Shown here piece by piece: positions 32,669 through 45,891 of a stretch of 64,000 bases of DNA (positions are counted from its first letter, which is position 1; each line of letters starts with the position of its first letter). A model generated the notes under the pieces. It was not told where the DNA came from, did not search any database, and saw only the letters and a list, made by a program, of their open reading frames with translations. A program made the translations under genes and the position numbers. This DNA comes from Isoetes taiwanensis (lineage: Eukaryota; Streptophyta; Lycopodiopsida; Isoetales; Isoetaceae): positions 3,060,567 through 3,124,566 of the forward strand of contig JAJEKV010000028.1 of the NCBI GenBank assembly GCA_021234155.1. The letters are read 5' to 3'.

Positions 32669-35600
32669 TTAATCGCTGTTGTCATCCCAATCATCTCCAG
32701 AATCATTGTCCTCCTTCGAGATAAAATCACGGAAGTTCATTATCTGCCAATGAAACAGCAATAATCTCAAACAGCTTTTCAGAAACACTATAAAGGTGTT
32801 GCTATATGAAGGGATAAAAAATATACCGGAAGGGGAGAAATTGTCCTGGTCCATTTTGTAGAACAAGCAAACACACATAATTTAACTCCTGAACTGAAAA
32901 AATAACCAATAGCAATTAAAGAATTGTAGAATACCTTCTACGGCTTTCTGGATATGCAGGATTTCCATCTTTCGAGTTTTCATTCAAATCTGCACTCTGA
33001 TATCAATTCCAGAAGTTAAAATCGAAGCTTCTACATGTGCAAACACCAAACTTTTATCTCCTTCCACTTCACTAGTTTTGTGAGGACCACGGTATTCATT
33101 ACTCATCGTGTAGGAAAGTACATCGATCGACAGGGAGTACCCAAATCCTAGCACCCAGGAGGACCATATGGGAAATTCCTATGCCATAAATCTAACTTGG
33201 ATGCCAGATGATGGAAACGTCAACTTATGTTCAAAAACATCCTACCTATAAAAGAACACACAAATACACATTGAGAATATGCCATTTAAGGAAACTTAAG
33301 GAGGTCTAGATTTGGCGGGTTGTTCTGCTCTATGTTTTGTTAAGGGACTAACTACTTCATCAATTCGAATAAATTACGTAGACTAATAGCCACCTTGTTA
33401 GTGCTGTGACCCTGCATTGAAAGCCTGCGCATTTTTAAAGATGCTGCCATCTCAGCAAGAAAGTCACCTGCCTATAATGCAAAAATGGAATGATTGAGAA
33501 AATAATTGAATCTTTAAGTTAAGAAGAAAAAAAGAAAAACAAGCAAGAAGAAACCTGTTTTCGGCTAGGGCTAGGCTGCTCCCCATCACGGATGTCTTTT
33601 ATTGGATGTTGTGACAGGGAATCATCTGTGACGCTCGTCTAATTGATCATATATTAGATGCCACGTTAGGAGCATAACTGAAGTTTATCCCTGCTATAGT
33701 CGCAAAGATTTCTTTTCTAATCCCACAGGTTGTTCCTGAAACAATGATAATATATCTCACCTTGCGCAGGACAATCCCTGGATTCCTAATCGATGCCATC
33801 AATGCAGCCCGTTGAGAATCTGCATAAAGACAGTCATTTAGTATCCTTTGTTGATATCACTGCTCTAGCTGCTGGTGTAAGTAATGCCAAATATTATCAA
33901 TTTGTGAATGAATAGTAGGCACTACCAACACACGGTAAACTAGGACCAATAGCTTCCATCGGTGCTGATGGGTGCACAAGTGGTGAGGTTCGTTGCAGCT
34001 TGCCCTCTGGAATGATGCTCACAGAAGATCCAGGAACAGGTACTGGTGGCATTGGTGGGGGCCGAGGAGGTGAATAGTCCTTGCCATTTAATGCTTCCTT
34101 AGTGGCAGCTGTAATTGATAAAGATGGTGCCTTCACTAAGCTTGTACTAGGTTCTGCAGCTAAAAAGAGGGTGAATAAATATAGAACTAAACAACTAACC
34201 ATGAAGTTACATATGAGAAAATATCTTGTACATTACACATTATCTTGTTCATTTTCACTTCAATAAATTGCAGCCTTGAAAGTAAGGCTACGATGGAAAG
34301 AGCATACAGATACCTTGTCCTTGACCAGTAGACACATTTAAAGCGTCCATTTGTATTGAAGAGCCTGCATATAAAACAAGCAACCAATCTTAGATGTCAA
34401 AACCTAAGCAGATGACTAAAACCTTTCCTAAATGGGCTGAACGGCTCGCACCACTAACCAGGATTGGAATACTGGACGTCTCGATGGTCCCTAGAGACGG
34501 CCCATACGTAGCAGACGGAACTATATATGAACCCCCATCAAATGGGAATTTTGAACCTGATAAGTATTTGCTAAATTAAATGGCTTTAGGCCGAATAGTG
34601 TGGAAATGTGTATCAAAACATACCATCATTCCAGCTAATATTGGCAACCATGGGAAGGTTTGGCAATGTAGCTGGCAAACTGAAAGTTGGAACTTGTCGA
34701 AGTACAGGCCTAAACCCATATTCCTGTCTTCCAGATGATGTCTAGAACCAATAATAAGTCAAACAGAGCTGTTGGCAAAAAGGAAACACTCTACTTCCTA
34801 ATCATCCCAAGATTACATTAAGATTACTACATTAGGATACATGCGACCTAACCACGCCTAGTTCTACTAATCAACTTGTACTTACAAGAAGACTTGTATT
34901 GCTCTCAAGAATACTCTGTGGAGGTGCAGGTAATTTGGTTGCAGTCTTGCGATGGTTATAATCTGCCTGTTGTGCTTCCACTTCTCCAAGATTCTCAGCA
35001 GACCTGTAACTGTATAATAACAGAAAATATTAAACTTTATTAATCATACATGGCAGTACAGTAGGACAGTAAGTCACCATCATCAAATAAACATACACAA
35101 AACCTGTATGACAGCAGGAAACCTAATAGTGCTATATCTTCCACCATCATCTTTCACAGTAGTTGCTCCTTATTGGGGTGGAAGCCAGTTACATGTTAAT
35201 TCAATCTCACAAAAGCTGTTAGATGTTTCATTGTTTAACGGATTCGCAAATGAACAGCTTAACATGCATGAGCGCTTCTGTTGTGCTGATATCTGAAAAG
35301 AGTGTGTTCTTCTTTATTGAAAAAAAAGTCTCAACAGATGGCTTTGGAATATAGAGGGCTGTTACTGCCAGGATCTGTTAGGGCAATCTAAGGAAGATCT
35401 AAAAAAAATCTAAACTGTTAGTAGCCAAGCCCAAGTAGTGCTAGACATTTTCAGTGGCCCAAAAAGGAGAGAAATCAATTTGAAATTGCAAAGGAGTAAA
35501 CAGATACAGGATTTTTATACAACCGATCTCCCTCTTGATTCATAATGAAATCATTTTCTTTGACGTTCTTGTTTCTGATTTGTCCAGGTGATCATGGGCC

Positions 35601-37976
35601 CCTCTGGCCTTTTGACCTCGTCAAGGAGATAGAAGAATGGCAGCCTTTTCTTGGTTTGATGCCTATTCTAACATTGAAACTTTTGTTTTTTACATGCTAC
35701 AGTAATTCCTGATATGAAGAGTTTGCTGATCCTTGCAGCTGTTTGGGTAGCCATTTTCTCGAGATTTTGCCAACATTACAAATCTTTTATCCCATGAAAA
35801 CAATTGCTTTAAATTCCTACAACAAAATATCAATATTTCTGAAAAGTTTGATGATGATTCTTAACAACTTACCTGTGAAATGGAAGCTCAGTGGAGTTAA
35901 ATAGCAAAATATCAGGTACACATTTGACTTCAGGTGGTAGACCGCCAATTCCTTCCTGGTTGCAAGATACAGAAAGAAACAAAATTCGTCCTATGAACTT
36001 CATATTGTCTTAGTATTAAATTATGTTCCAATGGAGGCCATATTCCAACGTTACCATCAATTTGTCGGTAGATTAACTCGGCAAGCAAAAGTAGTAAATC
36101 TTCCAATTTATCGACAACTAAAAAACAAAGAATGCACTCGCTTATGAGATATGAAAGGATTAAAGGCCCATAGAATCGAAGTTTGATGAATCTGTTATGT
36201 AGAATGGTCATGCAAATGCTATTATCACATGGCCAATGCCATGTCAAAAGCTCTCAGCTGAGTTGGCATCGCCATGTCAGCATAAAATGTCTTCCATATT
36301 GCAATGGATGCTGCGCCCATTCATGCTTGAAAGCCTCGCTGATCATGTATGGCAACTGATTGTTGGAACCGCTTCTTCAGCTTGGAATAGAGTCAAAACC
36401 AGGCAGTTCCATGGATGAATCTAACAACATTTCATTTCACAGTCCCAGGGCTTTGCTAAAAGGAAATGCAGGTCTAACATAAAACAAATGCTTGCTGAAG
36501 AAGCAATTCCTGATCCTGCTGCATGTTACTAGCCTATGCATGTATGTTACTGTTCAAAATGAATTGCAATTAAATATAAAACTTCTTTCCTGCCCCAGAA
36601 CATCAAGGCAACAAAATTTAGAAAATTAATCAGCTATCTACAACAATGTCTAGAGATTAGTCACCTTTATTTTCTGACTGTTCAACCAATGTTCTTCATT
36701 TGTCTCCATAAAGAAACGGAACAGTTCCAAGGTTCCTTCCCCACTTTCCTACATTGAATTTAAACCAGTGATTTCAAGATGCCATAACTTGACTTAAGGT
36801 TATTACCAACAACAAGCCATAGAGAACATGTATACTAGGCCACTATAGTGGAGCTGCTAATTATACAATTGAAAGGTGCCTACTAGCAACACAACATAGA
36901 AATGAGTGTTCAATGCTGGCATAACCATATGGGAAATATACATCCTCAAAAGAAAAAGCAGTATATAGGCTTTGCATGGTGTGGGTACAACATGCTACAA
37001 AGTGGGAAATTTCTGTGAACTGAAATGGTGGAACAATACTAACATGCAGGAATAAAGCTTGAGTCGTAGTGTTCTAAATTGATGCAGTATCTTACTATTC
37101 GACTGATAGAACAAGTCCAAGAGAAGGTCCAAGAAACTATACCCCACAGCATCCAAGATGTGGTGACAATTTAACAAAGAGAGGCTCCGAATCATTTCCA
37201 AACAGAGGTGTAAAATCCAAGGCTTCTGAGGGAAGATTTGGATACTTCGTGCTGGAAAATACTGTAGTTGCTTGCTTGGATAGAGAAATTGCTTTGACTT
37301 TATCCTGATAACAAACGCATAACATGAACCCTAGTTAATCGATCAGGAAGCAAACTGCACAATCGCAACAATGAACTTGGTGCAACTCATAAGAAATAAA
37401 TGCAGATATACCTGGGCAAGCTGGATTCTGTTCATTAAGTTCTTTAACTGCTCATTCTCCATGTTAACCTGCAAACCAATCTTAAGCTTGTGTGGCAGCG
37501 TGTTGTTTCAAAGCACATATATGCAACTACATTTGAAAATTCAAAATCCATTAAATACCATCATATTCATATATACAAAGGTGGTCCCTTGCAGAAGCAT
37601 GCCAACATTTTAAAGCAGTTCAATAGTTCTTAAGCAGTTAATGGTCCTACCAAATTGGACTATTTTCTGTGCATGTCAAAGTGAATATATACTAATTCAA
37701 TATGCAAATTAGCTTTAAGAGATACGCAACTTACCCTGGTAACTATTGTATTAAATACCCCATCTACAGCCTCCTGGAGATCAAGTAAACTCTGGCAAAG
37801 ATGCCATGGGACGTCTGAAATAGCAATCCATGGTCATCACACACCGCCAGACACAAAACGAGGAGAAATTAAAACAAATACTGGTTGTCTACAAAAAGAA
37901 AGTAGAAATCAAGTAAAGGGATCTGATCTATCAAAGGAGCGTTGGTTGGAAATCTACCCGACGAAGACGTGTTCAT
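32669..37976 (-). CDS. WASHC1: WASHC1 (WASH complex, Arp2/3-activating subunit), 17 exons, 495 aa
   Basis: WASH drives Arp2/3 actin branching on endosomes. Minus-strand exons, all phase-compatible GT-AG: 37976-37958, 37814-37735, 37468-37412, 37304-37143, 36748-36665, 35955-35873, 35009-34886, 34741-34624, 34556-34452, 34364-34314, 34153-33926, 33819-33761, 33638-33555, 33471-33394, 32996-32935, 32845-32827, 32743-32669 (TAA). The 495 residues compare with about 465 in human. Landmarks: NRIQLAQDKVKAISLSKQ and TVFSSTKYPNLP (N-terminal WASH domain, 48-80); GIGGLPPEVK and ILLFNST (137-155); RQVPTFSLPATLPNLPMVAN; a proline-rich run (PPRPPPMPPVPVPG); WH2 RAALMASIRNPGIVLRK (374-390); connector GDFLAEMAASLKMRR; acidic tail DSGDDWDDNSD. 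The first exon (MNTSSSD) and the exon 11 donor are the least certain. No lesion was seen. Confidence 0.94.
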
Positions 37977-38680
37977 GACAAAATACGATCTTGAGCTGGA
38001 CCAAAACCAAAAAGAAACTTATCTCAACAAAATATACCGAGATTTTTAGCATACGCAATGCAAGAATGGCTCTACATCTCTACAAATGCAGAATTGCCTT
38101 CCACTATTTAACCGGAATTGTCAGCGGAATCTGCAAAGTAGAGCTAGAGTTTTAGTACCCATCCGTCATTTTTGCATGGACAAAAATCCAAGGATGTCCA
38201 AGGAGGAGGTCTGGCCTATACCTATGATTTAAATATTTTAATAGTTCTCGTGTGCTGTAACCTCCTTCATGTGTTTTCACTCGGGCTTTAACTTTTGATG
38301 ACAATAAGGCCTTTTTTCCACACTAATGGCAAAAAAATATGGATGTCATATACAATATAATATGACACCATTTGTGACCTCTAGGGCTAAAAATAAGATA
38401 CACAAATTTAAACTTGTTTTTCCACTTGCATGTGTTTATGGATTTCATAAGATAAAACAATGTTTTATAAGGAATGTGGGGGGCCGTTAAATCTATCTCT
38501 AAAAACGAAAATTTGGAAAGACAGGTCCAAAACTTATGCTCAAAATGTCACCCTTAGAAGTAATTAAGTAAATCAACAAAAAAATAGGTATACGTGATAA
38601 TATAGGAGCAAAATCTAAGTATTTGCCCCAGATATGCACGAGCGAAAGAGGGACATCCTAAGGTGCACATGTTTGCTCTC
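37977..38680. other. Upstream region of WASHC1
   Basis: No gene seen. It should contain the WASHC1 promoter, but no element is distinct enough to name. Confidence 0.35.
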
Positions 38681-38689
38681 ATTAGGAAA

Positions 38690-39115
38690 ATTCCCAAGCA
38701 TCCTATAGGGGTGACATCATCCACGTAGCAGAAAAAGAAGCCCTATATAGGTGACAATATATATATATGCAAGAGGACGGGTTGCCCTTCAAGAGGTATA
38801 GACATAAGGGAGAGACATCTTCACCATGGCATTTAGAAATGTAACCCTTCCTTGTTGCACTTATGAGACCATAAAATCTTTTAGTAGCATAGAGACTTTC
38901 GAAAATGCCCCATAGGGGGGACAACATGTTCAGAAAGAGGTTGAGTTTCCCATCAAAAAGTGTAGATATAAGATATGGATATCATCCGTGGCATACATGA
39001 GACTATGAATTCTTTCAACAATGTTGGTAAAGGGATTATTGAAGAAGCACCATAAGGGGAACAACATATATGTGAGATTGCCCATCACCAGGTGGAGAAG
39101 TAAGGTATAGATTCC
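38690..39115. repeat. Degenerate tandem repeat, about three units of ~130-180 bp
   Basis: Three diverged units share CCTATAGGGGTGACA / CCCATAGGGGGGACAACA / CCATAAGGGGAACAACA. Each is followed by TGCCC or TTCCC-TTCAA or ATCA-GAGG/AAGTG-TATAGA/GATATAA-type text. Non-coding. Confidence 0.5.
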
Positions 39116-39578
39116 CCCATCAAGGAATGGATTTACAACCCATGAAACCGTCACAGATCAGGTATTGAAAAACTGATATTGAAAATCCGTCACAGACAGG
39201 ACCATTAGTCAACATAAAAATCTCCTTTAGGTAATGTTTTCAACAGTCGCCAGAGCAATGGCGTTCCGGATTACATATTGTAGATTGCATTATAAAATTG
39301 TATTGAGGCCTTATAACCCAAGAGAACATGAACCCATAACCTATATCCATGTATCAGAAGTGGGCATCGAGAAGTTATGCACCCTAAATGTCTGCATCAG
39401 ATCGTGAGGTTGTCAGAGACATAAACATAACTGATTGATATTTCTTGTGGATTATTAATCCCAGCACCAAATAAATGAGGAAAGAGTAAACAAATATTTG
39501 CAGATTATACACTTTCTATTGTAAATCTGTTGTACACTTTCATGTAACACCAATTTTACATTTATATTTTTGATGTAG

Positions 39579-40631
39579 GTACAAAGAAGTTCTATAATGT
39601 TTTGATGAGCATTGGACTTGATTCAAGAAACCTATTCACATGGTTGCCCACATTTTGCATCCTCTTTAGAAGCCAACAGATCAAACGACAATGATGAGCC
39701 AAGAGTTAACTGATGGGTGGTTGTCATATATTCAACGAGTTTATTCTGTACAGGAGTGTGAAAGACTGCAAGATGAACTAGATATGTACAGGAATGGTGT
39801 TGGCAGATTTACAAATGAGCTATCAAAGTCACATGGTGCAAAGTGTAAGCCCGTGTCTTGGTGGGAAAGATACAGAGATTCTGTGCCATTCCTTGCATCC
39901 TTAGCACGTAGGATATTATCGCAGGTATATCTACTTGTTTATATCAATGTATGCTCATTAACGAGACTTTATTTCTGTTATATGATTGATAATATATGCC
40001 ACATGACTGCTCTTCTGGTGCTACTGAAACAAATTGGAATGCACACACGTTGGCTCATATGAAGAGAAGGAACCGTTTGAAGGTAAAACAAATAGAGTGG
40101 TTAGTATATATTCGAGAAAATTTAAGTCTTGTGCGCAACTTTGAAACTCGCCATAGTCTCCCATCGCAGGTTCCATTATTTGCTTAATTTCTTTCATTCT
40201 TTATTTTCTAGATTAGCCAATTTAATTTGATTTGACAGGTTAATCCTGATGAGATAGATATTGAGAAGACTCCTGAATTACCCACACCTTTACTTGATAT
40301 TGATACACAATTGGCCCAAACATATTTTGAAGAGGCAGAAGCCATGAATATTCGTCGGATCACAAGAAGTAGATCCAGGGCAGTCACTGAATTAGCTAGT
40401 GCAAGTGGAAGTAGGTCTAGAGGGAGATGAGGGCGAGGGCGAGGCCGTGGTGGGAGACAAAATGCAAGGAGGACTATAACGACTAGGTCTACTGCTGCAG
40501 GCATGATTGAAAAGGTTGAAGAAAATGATCAATTTGGTGAAAACAATTACGAGGAAGAAGATTTTGATTATGGGTTGCTAGATGGCGACTTCTGGATGCA
40601 ATGGGGCGACCATGGTGCTAGTACAACGTAG
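39579..40631 (+). pseudogene. hAT-family transposase gene remnant (C-terminal part)
   Basis: Pieces in order: CFDEHWT, then PIHMVAHILHPL (about 39600-39660, with stops), DGWLSYIQRVYS, ERLQDELDMYRNGVGRF, CKPVSWWERYRDSVPFLASL and ARRILSQ, which ends at a GT donor at 39924. Then CSSGATETNWNAHTLAHMKRR and NRLKVKQIEWLVYIRENLSL (about 40005-40130), the hAT C-terminal dimerisation motif. A third segment after 40238 is acidic, then RGRGRG-rich, then acidic (EENDQFGENNYEEEDFDYG), ending at a TAG at 40629. There is one in-frame TGA near 40428. No AG acceptor precedes CSSGA, so it is probably dead. Confidence 0.75.
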
Positions 40632-41390
40632 TCTTCTCGATGAGGAAGATGAATGAATCTAGTTTTTTAATTGGACGCGCCCGAGAATCCATACGATGCT
40701 CCCATCGTGATAGATATTTAGACTTCCCTCCCATGGCGACCAAATCACCATGGCAAGGCCCTCCTAGGCTTTCGGACTACCTTGGATGGCCAAGTATCCA
40801 GGGTGAGGATCACGGAGGTGTCATTCGCCCCACGCCCCTCTATGGGGAATCCTATACGGAAGCATACACATATATGTTAGCATACAATCATAATGAGAAT
40901 AATATACCACCACGAAGGGTGGTCCATCCTCATCATCATGGCAACCATAATCCATTCATAACAACATGAAATAACATAATAACAAGGGGCTCGGAATCCA
41001 AGGGATCAATCACGGCGTGGTCTCAAGATATCAACAGACGGACTATCGGCATAAGACAATGGCTATTTGTCCACTCCATCCGCCCCCCAGGCACACTTTG
41101 CGGATAGGCTGAATCATGACGTGCTTGTAGTCCCCCGGAGACGCAATCCCAAGGAATCACCCTTCGGGACTACTCCGGGTTACATCTCCCCGGTCCGATG
41201 AGGCAGGTCAGAGAGGCGTCTCCTCCCCGAGCATGACGGATCCTTGGGTGTGCTAGAGAACACGTGCCGCATCAGCGCCCTCGCATCCGTACCCGATTTA
41301 CTCCCCTAAATCTAAAGGTCAGCTCACCAACCCGTTCGAGCCCAGGACCGCCATCTACGACTCACGCCCTCCGGCCTAGAGAGTGTCAAA
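40632..41390 (-). repeat. Gypsy 3' LTR, distal part (interrupted by copia element 2)
   Basis: Matches the reverse complement of the LTRs at 49994-51738 and 60051-61853: CACCACGAAGGGTGGTCCATC, TCCACTCCATCCGCCCC, GGGTTACATCTCCCCGGTCC. The left edge is not defined; it lies close to the hAT remnant. It continues at 46199. Confidence 0.75.
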
Positions 41391-41692
41391 TGTTAGAATT
41401 CAAGCTGTACATTAGAGTACATTTAGAGTACATTGATCTATATTAGATACATTGATGTACATTACAGTACATTAGAAGTACATCATGTACATCTCTGGCC
41501 TTTGGCCTTCTGTTTCCGGTTGTTGGCCTTTCAGTGCCATTCATTCCATGTACTTATAGATTACATGCAATACAGAGAACATCTAGATTGTTCCTATTCT
41601 ATTCCTATTGTGTCTCTTCCGATCTTGCTTCCGCATTGGCTCACTCTGTGCTGCAGGTTTGTATCAGTCCATAACTGATACGTTTTCCAACA
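41391..41692 (+). repeat. 5' LTR of copia element 2
   Basis: TGTTAGAATTC...TTTTCCAACA. It contains repeated GTACATT/AGTACATTAG phrases over the first 100 bases. It differs from the 3' LTR at four positions, three of them transitions. Confidence 0.95.
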
Positions 41693-41789
41693 TGGTATCA
41701 GAGCCTATTGGCATGTAAAGGGAAGTTCGCAATAGAGGAACTTGGGAGAACAATTCTGGAAGAATACTTATCTGAAAGGAGAGAAGGTC

Positions 41790-42902
41790 ATGGAGACCAG
41801 ATCCAGACAAGCAATTCAAGCCACCTATGTTTGATGGCAAAAGGGTTTCAATTTGGAAGAAATCCATGAAGTTATATCTAATGGCAGAGGATGTGCCCGG
41901 GATATAGTGGATGGGTCCGAAACTATACGGAGAGAATGGGACAGCAGCTCAAATCAAGCTTCAAAAGGATTGGCACCGCGTGATAATAGAGCAATGGCTT
42001 GCATATGTATGTGTCTTTCCAGAGCCATAGTCATGCAAGTAGATGTGGATCAGGGGAGCTATTCTCTTTGGATTTGGCTTGAAGATAAGTATGACACCAA
42101 AACGGAAGGTGAAGTTATGCATTTGTATACACAGATTAGGAATTGCAAGTATGTGGAAGGAGCTGATCTGAATACACACATAAATCAAATGAAGGAGATG
42201 TTTGATATGTTGGCAGCAGCAGATTCCAAGTATGCAGTTCCAGAGGGGCAACAAAAGCTCCAGTTATATGCTTCTCTTCCCAATTCATGGGAAAACTTTG
42301 TTGATTTCTTGACAGCTCAAAGTAGTCTTTCATGGGATGACGCCGTCTCTAAGCTTTTGCAGAAAGAGATGCGCTTGAAAGACAAAGTGGAGGATTCCAA
42401 GCCATCACAAGCCATGCTTGCACGAGGGATGCAAGATAAGAAGCCTCACTACAAAAAGCAATCGGATGGGAAGGTGGGCGGATCAAAAGGAGCACGTCCT
42501 AAGAAAGTTTATGCCAAGAGAGGGCAATGCAGAAACTGTTTTGAATATGGTCATTATGCAGCCGATTGTCCGGAGGGAAAGAACAAATCAGAGAAAGCAC
42601 GCCTAGTTGAGGCACAAGTCATCAAAGGAGAGGCTTCTCTTGTTATCCAATCAGACCGGAGTCTCAGAATTAAAGGGGAGGCTTCTGTTGTGGAAACAAG
42701 TGCATGTACTGCTGCTGGAAAGAAGGTTCTTACAGTGGATTCTGCATGCACATCAGTGATGTTGAAGGATAGGGATCTATTCTCAAGTTATCAAAATGAC
42801 AAAAGTCTGGTGCAATTGGGAGATCACAGTGAAATTCAAGTGCAAGGAAGTGGTCAATATCATTTCACGCTATTGAATGGTGAAAGTACGGTGCTTCCAT
42901 AA
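41790..42902 (+). pseudogene. Copia element 2 gag and protease start, with one frameshift
   Basis: The N-terminal frame gives FKPPMFDGKRVSIWKKSMKL and stops near 41904. A frameshift near 41975 leads to the long frame with QVDVDQGSYSLWIWLEDKYD, LNTHINQMKEMFDMLAAAD, the zinc knuckle CRNCFEYGHYAADC (about 42527-42570) and the protease site LTVDSACTSVML. Here DSA replaces the usual DSG. A TAA at 42900-42902 closes the frame; the downstream text continues the same protein (TLHVPGLRKNLLS). Confidence 0.9.
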
Positions 42903-45863
42903 ACTCTACATGTCCCGGGATTGCGGAAAAATCTTTTGTCAGTTGCATGTGCAGCAGATGCTGGTCTGCAAGTTTTCTTTGATGATAAGGAAGTTCTTTT
43001 CTTGAAGAATGCACGGATTGAAGGGGATATAGTGGCCAAGGGCTCAAGACATGGCAATTTGTATGAGCTGGAGGTATCTGATCCAAATCAGGCCTTAGTC
43101 GTATCATCAAAAGAAAAGGAGAAAGTGCTACTTTGGCACAAAAGGTACGGTCACGCTAATGTTCAAGCTTTAAAAATAATGCAGCTGAAGAACGTGGTTC
43201 ATGGCATGAAGATAACTATGAAGGCAGACCCGGATCTTTGTGAAGCATGTATCCTTGGTAAGCACCCGCGTAGATCATTTGCAAGTGTAGGCAGCAGAGC
43301 TAAGCAAGTGTTGGAGCTGATCCATTCAGATCTTTGTGGACCAACAGAGGTGTCTGCGCGCCTTGGTAAGGCAGTATATTTCATCACGTTTATTGATGAT
43401 TTTAGTCGGAAAACAATTGTCTATTTTCTAACCAAGAAAAGTGATGCTCTTGAGGCTTTTAAATTGTATAAAGCATGTGTAGAAAATCAGACAGGGATGA
43501 AGATCAAGCAATTGCGCACTGATGGTGGTGGAGAGTATCTTAGTGATCTCTTCCATGATACATGTGACCAGGCAGGGATTCAGCGTCAATGCACAACGAG
43601 AGCTACTCCTCAACAAAACGGTGTTGTGGAGAGGAAGAATCGCACTTTGTGCAATGCAGCAAGAAGTATGCTTGTCTAAAGTCATTTGCCAAAGTATTTT
43701 TGGGCTGATGCAATTGCTGCAGCAGTTCATGTGCAAAACAGATTGACCACAGTTGCCTTGGATAATGAGATGACTCCAGAAGAAGCTTGGTCTGGGAAAC
43801 CGGATGTTTCTCATTTGCGCACCTTTGGATGTACCGCTTATGTACATGTTCCTGAGCATTTGCGCAGAAAATTTGATGCCCGTAGCACCAAATGCACTTT
43901 CATTGGCTATGCACCTAATCATAAAGCATACTTGTTGTGGGATCAAGAGCGGAGAAAGGTATACACCAGCTCAGAAGTAGTTTTTGATGAGTCAAATTCT
44001 ATGTGTATTGATCCACTTGCAGATGGAAACTTCATTCAAGACAAATATCTTGTTCTTGATGATCCTCCACTCATTGAGCTTCAAGATTTGAGGCTGGACC
44101 AGCAGCAAGATGTGCCTTTGCCAGTGGATGTGCAGCAACCCATCAATGATGATCCACCTCATAATCAAATTCTTCCTGATCCTCGGCTCATTGGAATGCC
44201 CCCTCCTCCTGATCAACCGTTGCCACCACGTAGCAGAACACCTTCTCGTAAAGTTCTTGAAAATGCTGAACTTAATTTGGTTGAATGGTGTTGCTTGGCA
44301 GTGCAAGGTGAACCAGCAAGCATTGAGGAAGCATGGGCTTCCTCTGAAGCTTCACATTGAAAACGGGCAGCTGAGGTAGAGCTCGCATCCATGGATGCAA
44401 ACCAGGTATGGGAACTTGCTGATTTGCCCATTGGGCGCAAAGCAATGGATTGCAAATGGCTATTCACCAAAAAGTACAAGGCTGATGGCAGCCTTGACAA
44501 GTATAAGGTTAGGCTAGTTGCTCGAGGTTTCAGCCAAGTCAAAGGTCTTGATTATGATGAGACATTTTCACCGGTCGTGAGAATGAATAGCTTGCGTGTT
44601 TTGCTTGCCTTAGGAGCCATATTGGATTGGGAAATTCATCAAATGGATGTGGATACGGCATTTCTAAATGGAGATCTTCTTGAAGACATCTATATGCTGC
44701 AACCTCCAGATTTTGAAGTACCCGGCCAGGAAAACAAGGTATGTAAACTCCGGAAGGCCATTTATGGCTTAAAGCAGGCGTCTCGGGTTTGGTACAAGAA
44801 ATTTGATGATGCACTTAAGCATGAAGGATTTCGGGTTGCTACAACAGATTCTAATGTCTACATCAAGTGCATGGGAGGTATGTATTTGATTTTAGTGCTA
44901 TATGTGGATGATATGCTTGCAATGGGCAGCAATCTTCTTGATGTTCAAGCACTTAAATCTCAACTAGCTAGCAAGTTTAAGATGAAAGATTTGGGTGCAG
45001 CTAGCTCTTTCTTGGGTATGCAGATACATCGTGATAGGAAAAAGAGGCTAATTCATATCAGCCAACCTCGGTATGCTGAATTTCTGCTTGAGCAATTTCG
45101 CATGGCAGATTGTAAGCCTGTTTCCACGCCAATGGAAGCTGGCCTCAAATTGTTTGAAGATGAGCCTGTTTGTGATAATGTGCAGTCATCTTCTCTACCA
45201 TATAGGCAGCTTGTTGGAAGTTTGATGTATCTCATGACTATAACATGACCTGATCTTTGTTTTGTTGTGATTGCATTGAGTCAGTTTAACCACTGTTATG
45301 AGTTAAAGCATTGGCAGCTAGCAAAACATGTTCTTCGCTATTTGCAAGGAACAAAAGAGTATGGAATCTGTTATTGTGATAACGGATCAGCAAGTCTTCA
45401 TGCATTTACTGATGCAAGTTGGGGCAACAACAGGGATTCTCATTCCACTACAGGTAGAACATGCATGTTTTATGAAGGTGCAGTAGGCTGGATCAGCAAG
45501 AAGCAATCTGTTGTAGCCCGATCTTCAGCAGAGGCAGAATACATTGCCTTATCTACTGGAGTTGCAGATCTTATTTGGTATGACCACTTGCTTAATGATG
45601 TTGGTATTTCTGCGCAGCAACCTATTCCTGTTTATGTGGACAACCAAAGCTGCATGAAAATGGCAGAGCGACCAGGACATCATCCTCGGACAAAGCACAT
45701 TCCAATTCATAATCATTATGTCTGGGATCTAGTGGAGAAAGCAATCATTTCATTAATCTATTCGCCCACTGGTGCAATGGTTGCAGATATCTTTACTAAG
45801 CCACTGGGCACACAAAAGTTTGTACAGTTTAGATCAGCACTTGGTGTTATACCATTGCAGTAG
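42903..45863 (+). pseudogene. Copia element 2 pol: integrase, reverse transcriptase, RNase H, broken by three stops
   Basis: One frame throughout. GAG-pre-integrase: LLWHKRYGHANVQALK. Integrase: CEACILGKHPRRSF; DDE core in HSDLCGPTEVSARLGKA, FIDDFSRKTIVYF, LRTDGGGEYLSDLF, TPQQNGVVERKNRTL. Reverse transcriptase: DCKWLFTKKYKADGSLDKYK, RLVARGFSQVKGLDYDETFS, the catalytic box LYVDDML. RNase H: FTDASWGNNRDSHSTTG, SSAEAEYIALS, VYVDNQSCMKMAE, MVADIFTKPLG. In-frame stops lie at 43677-43679 (TAA), 44358-44360 (TGA) and 45246-45248 (TGA). Each is explicable by one C-to-T or G-to-A change. No frameshift occurs in pol. It cannot move by itself. Confidence 0.95.
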
Positions 45864-45891
45864 CTTCAGATTATCCAGCTTGAAAGGGGAG

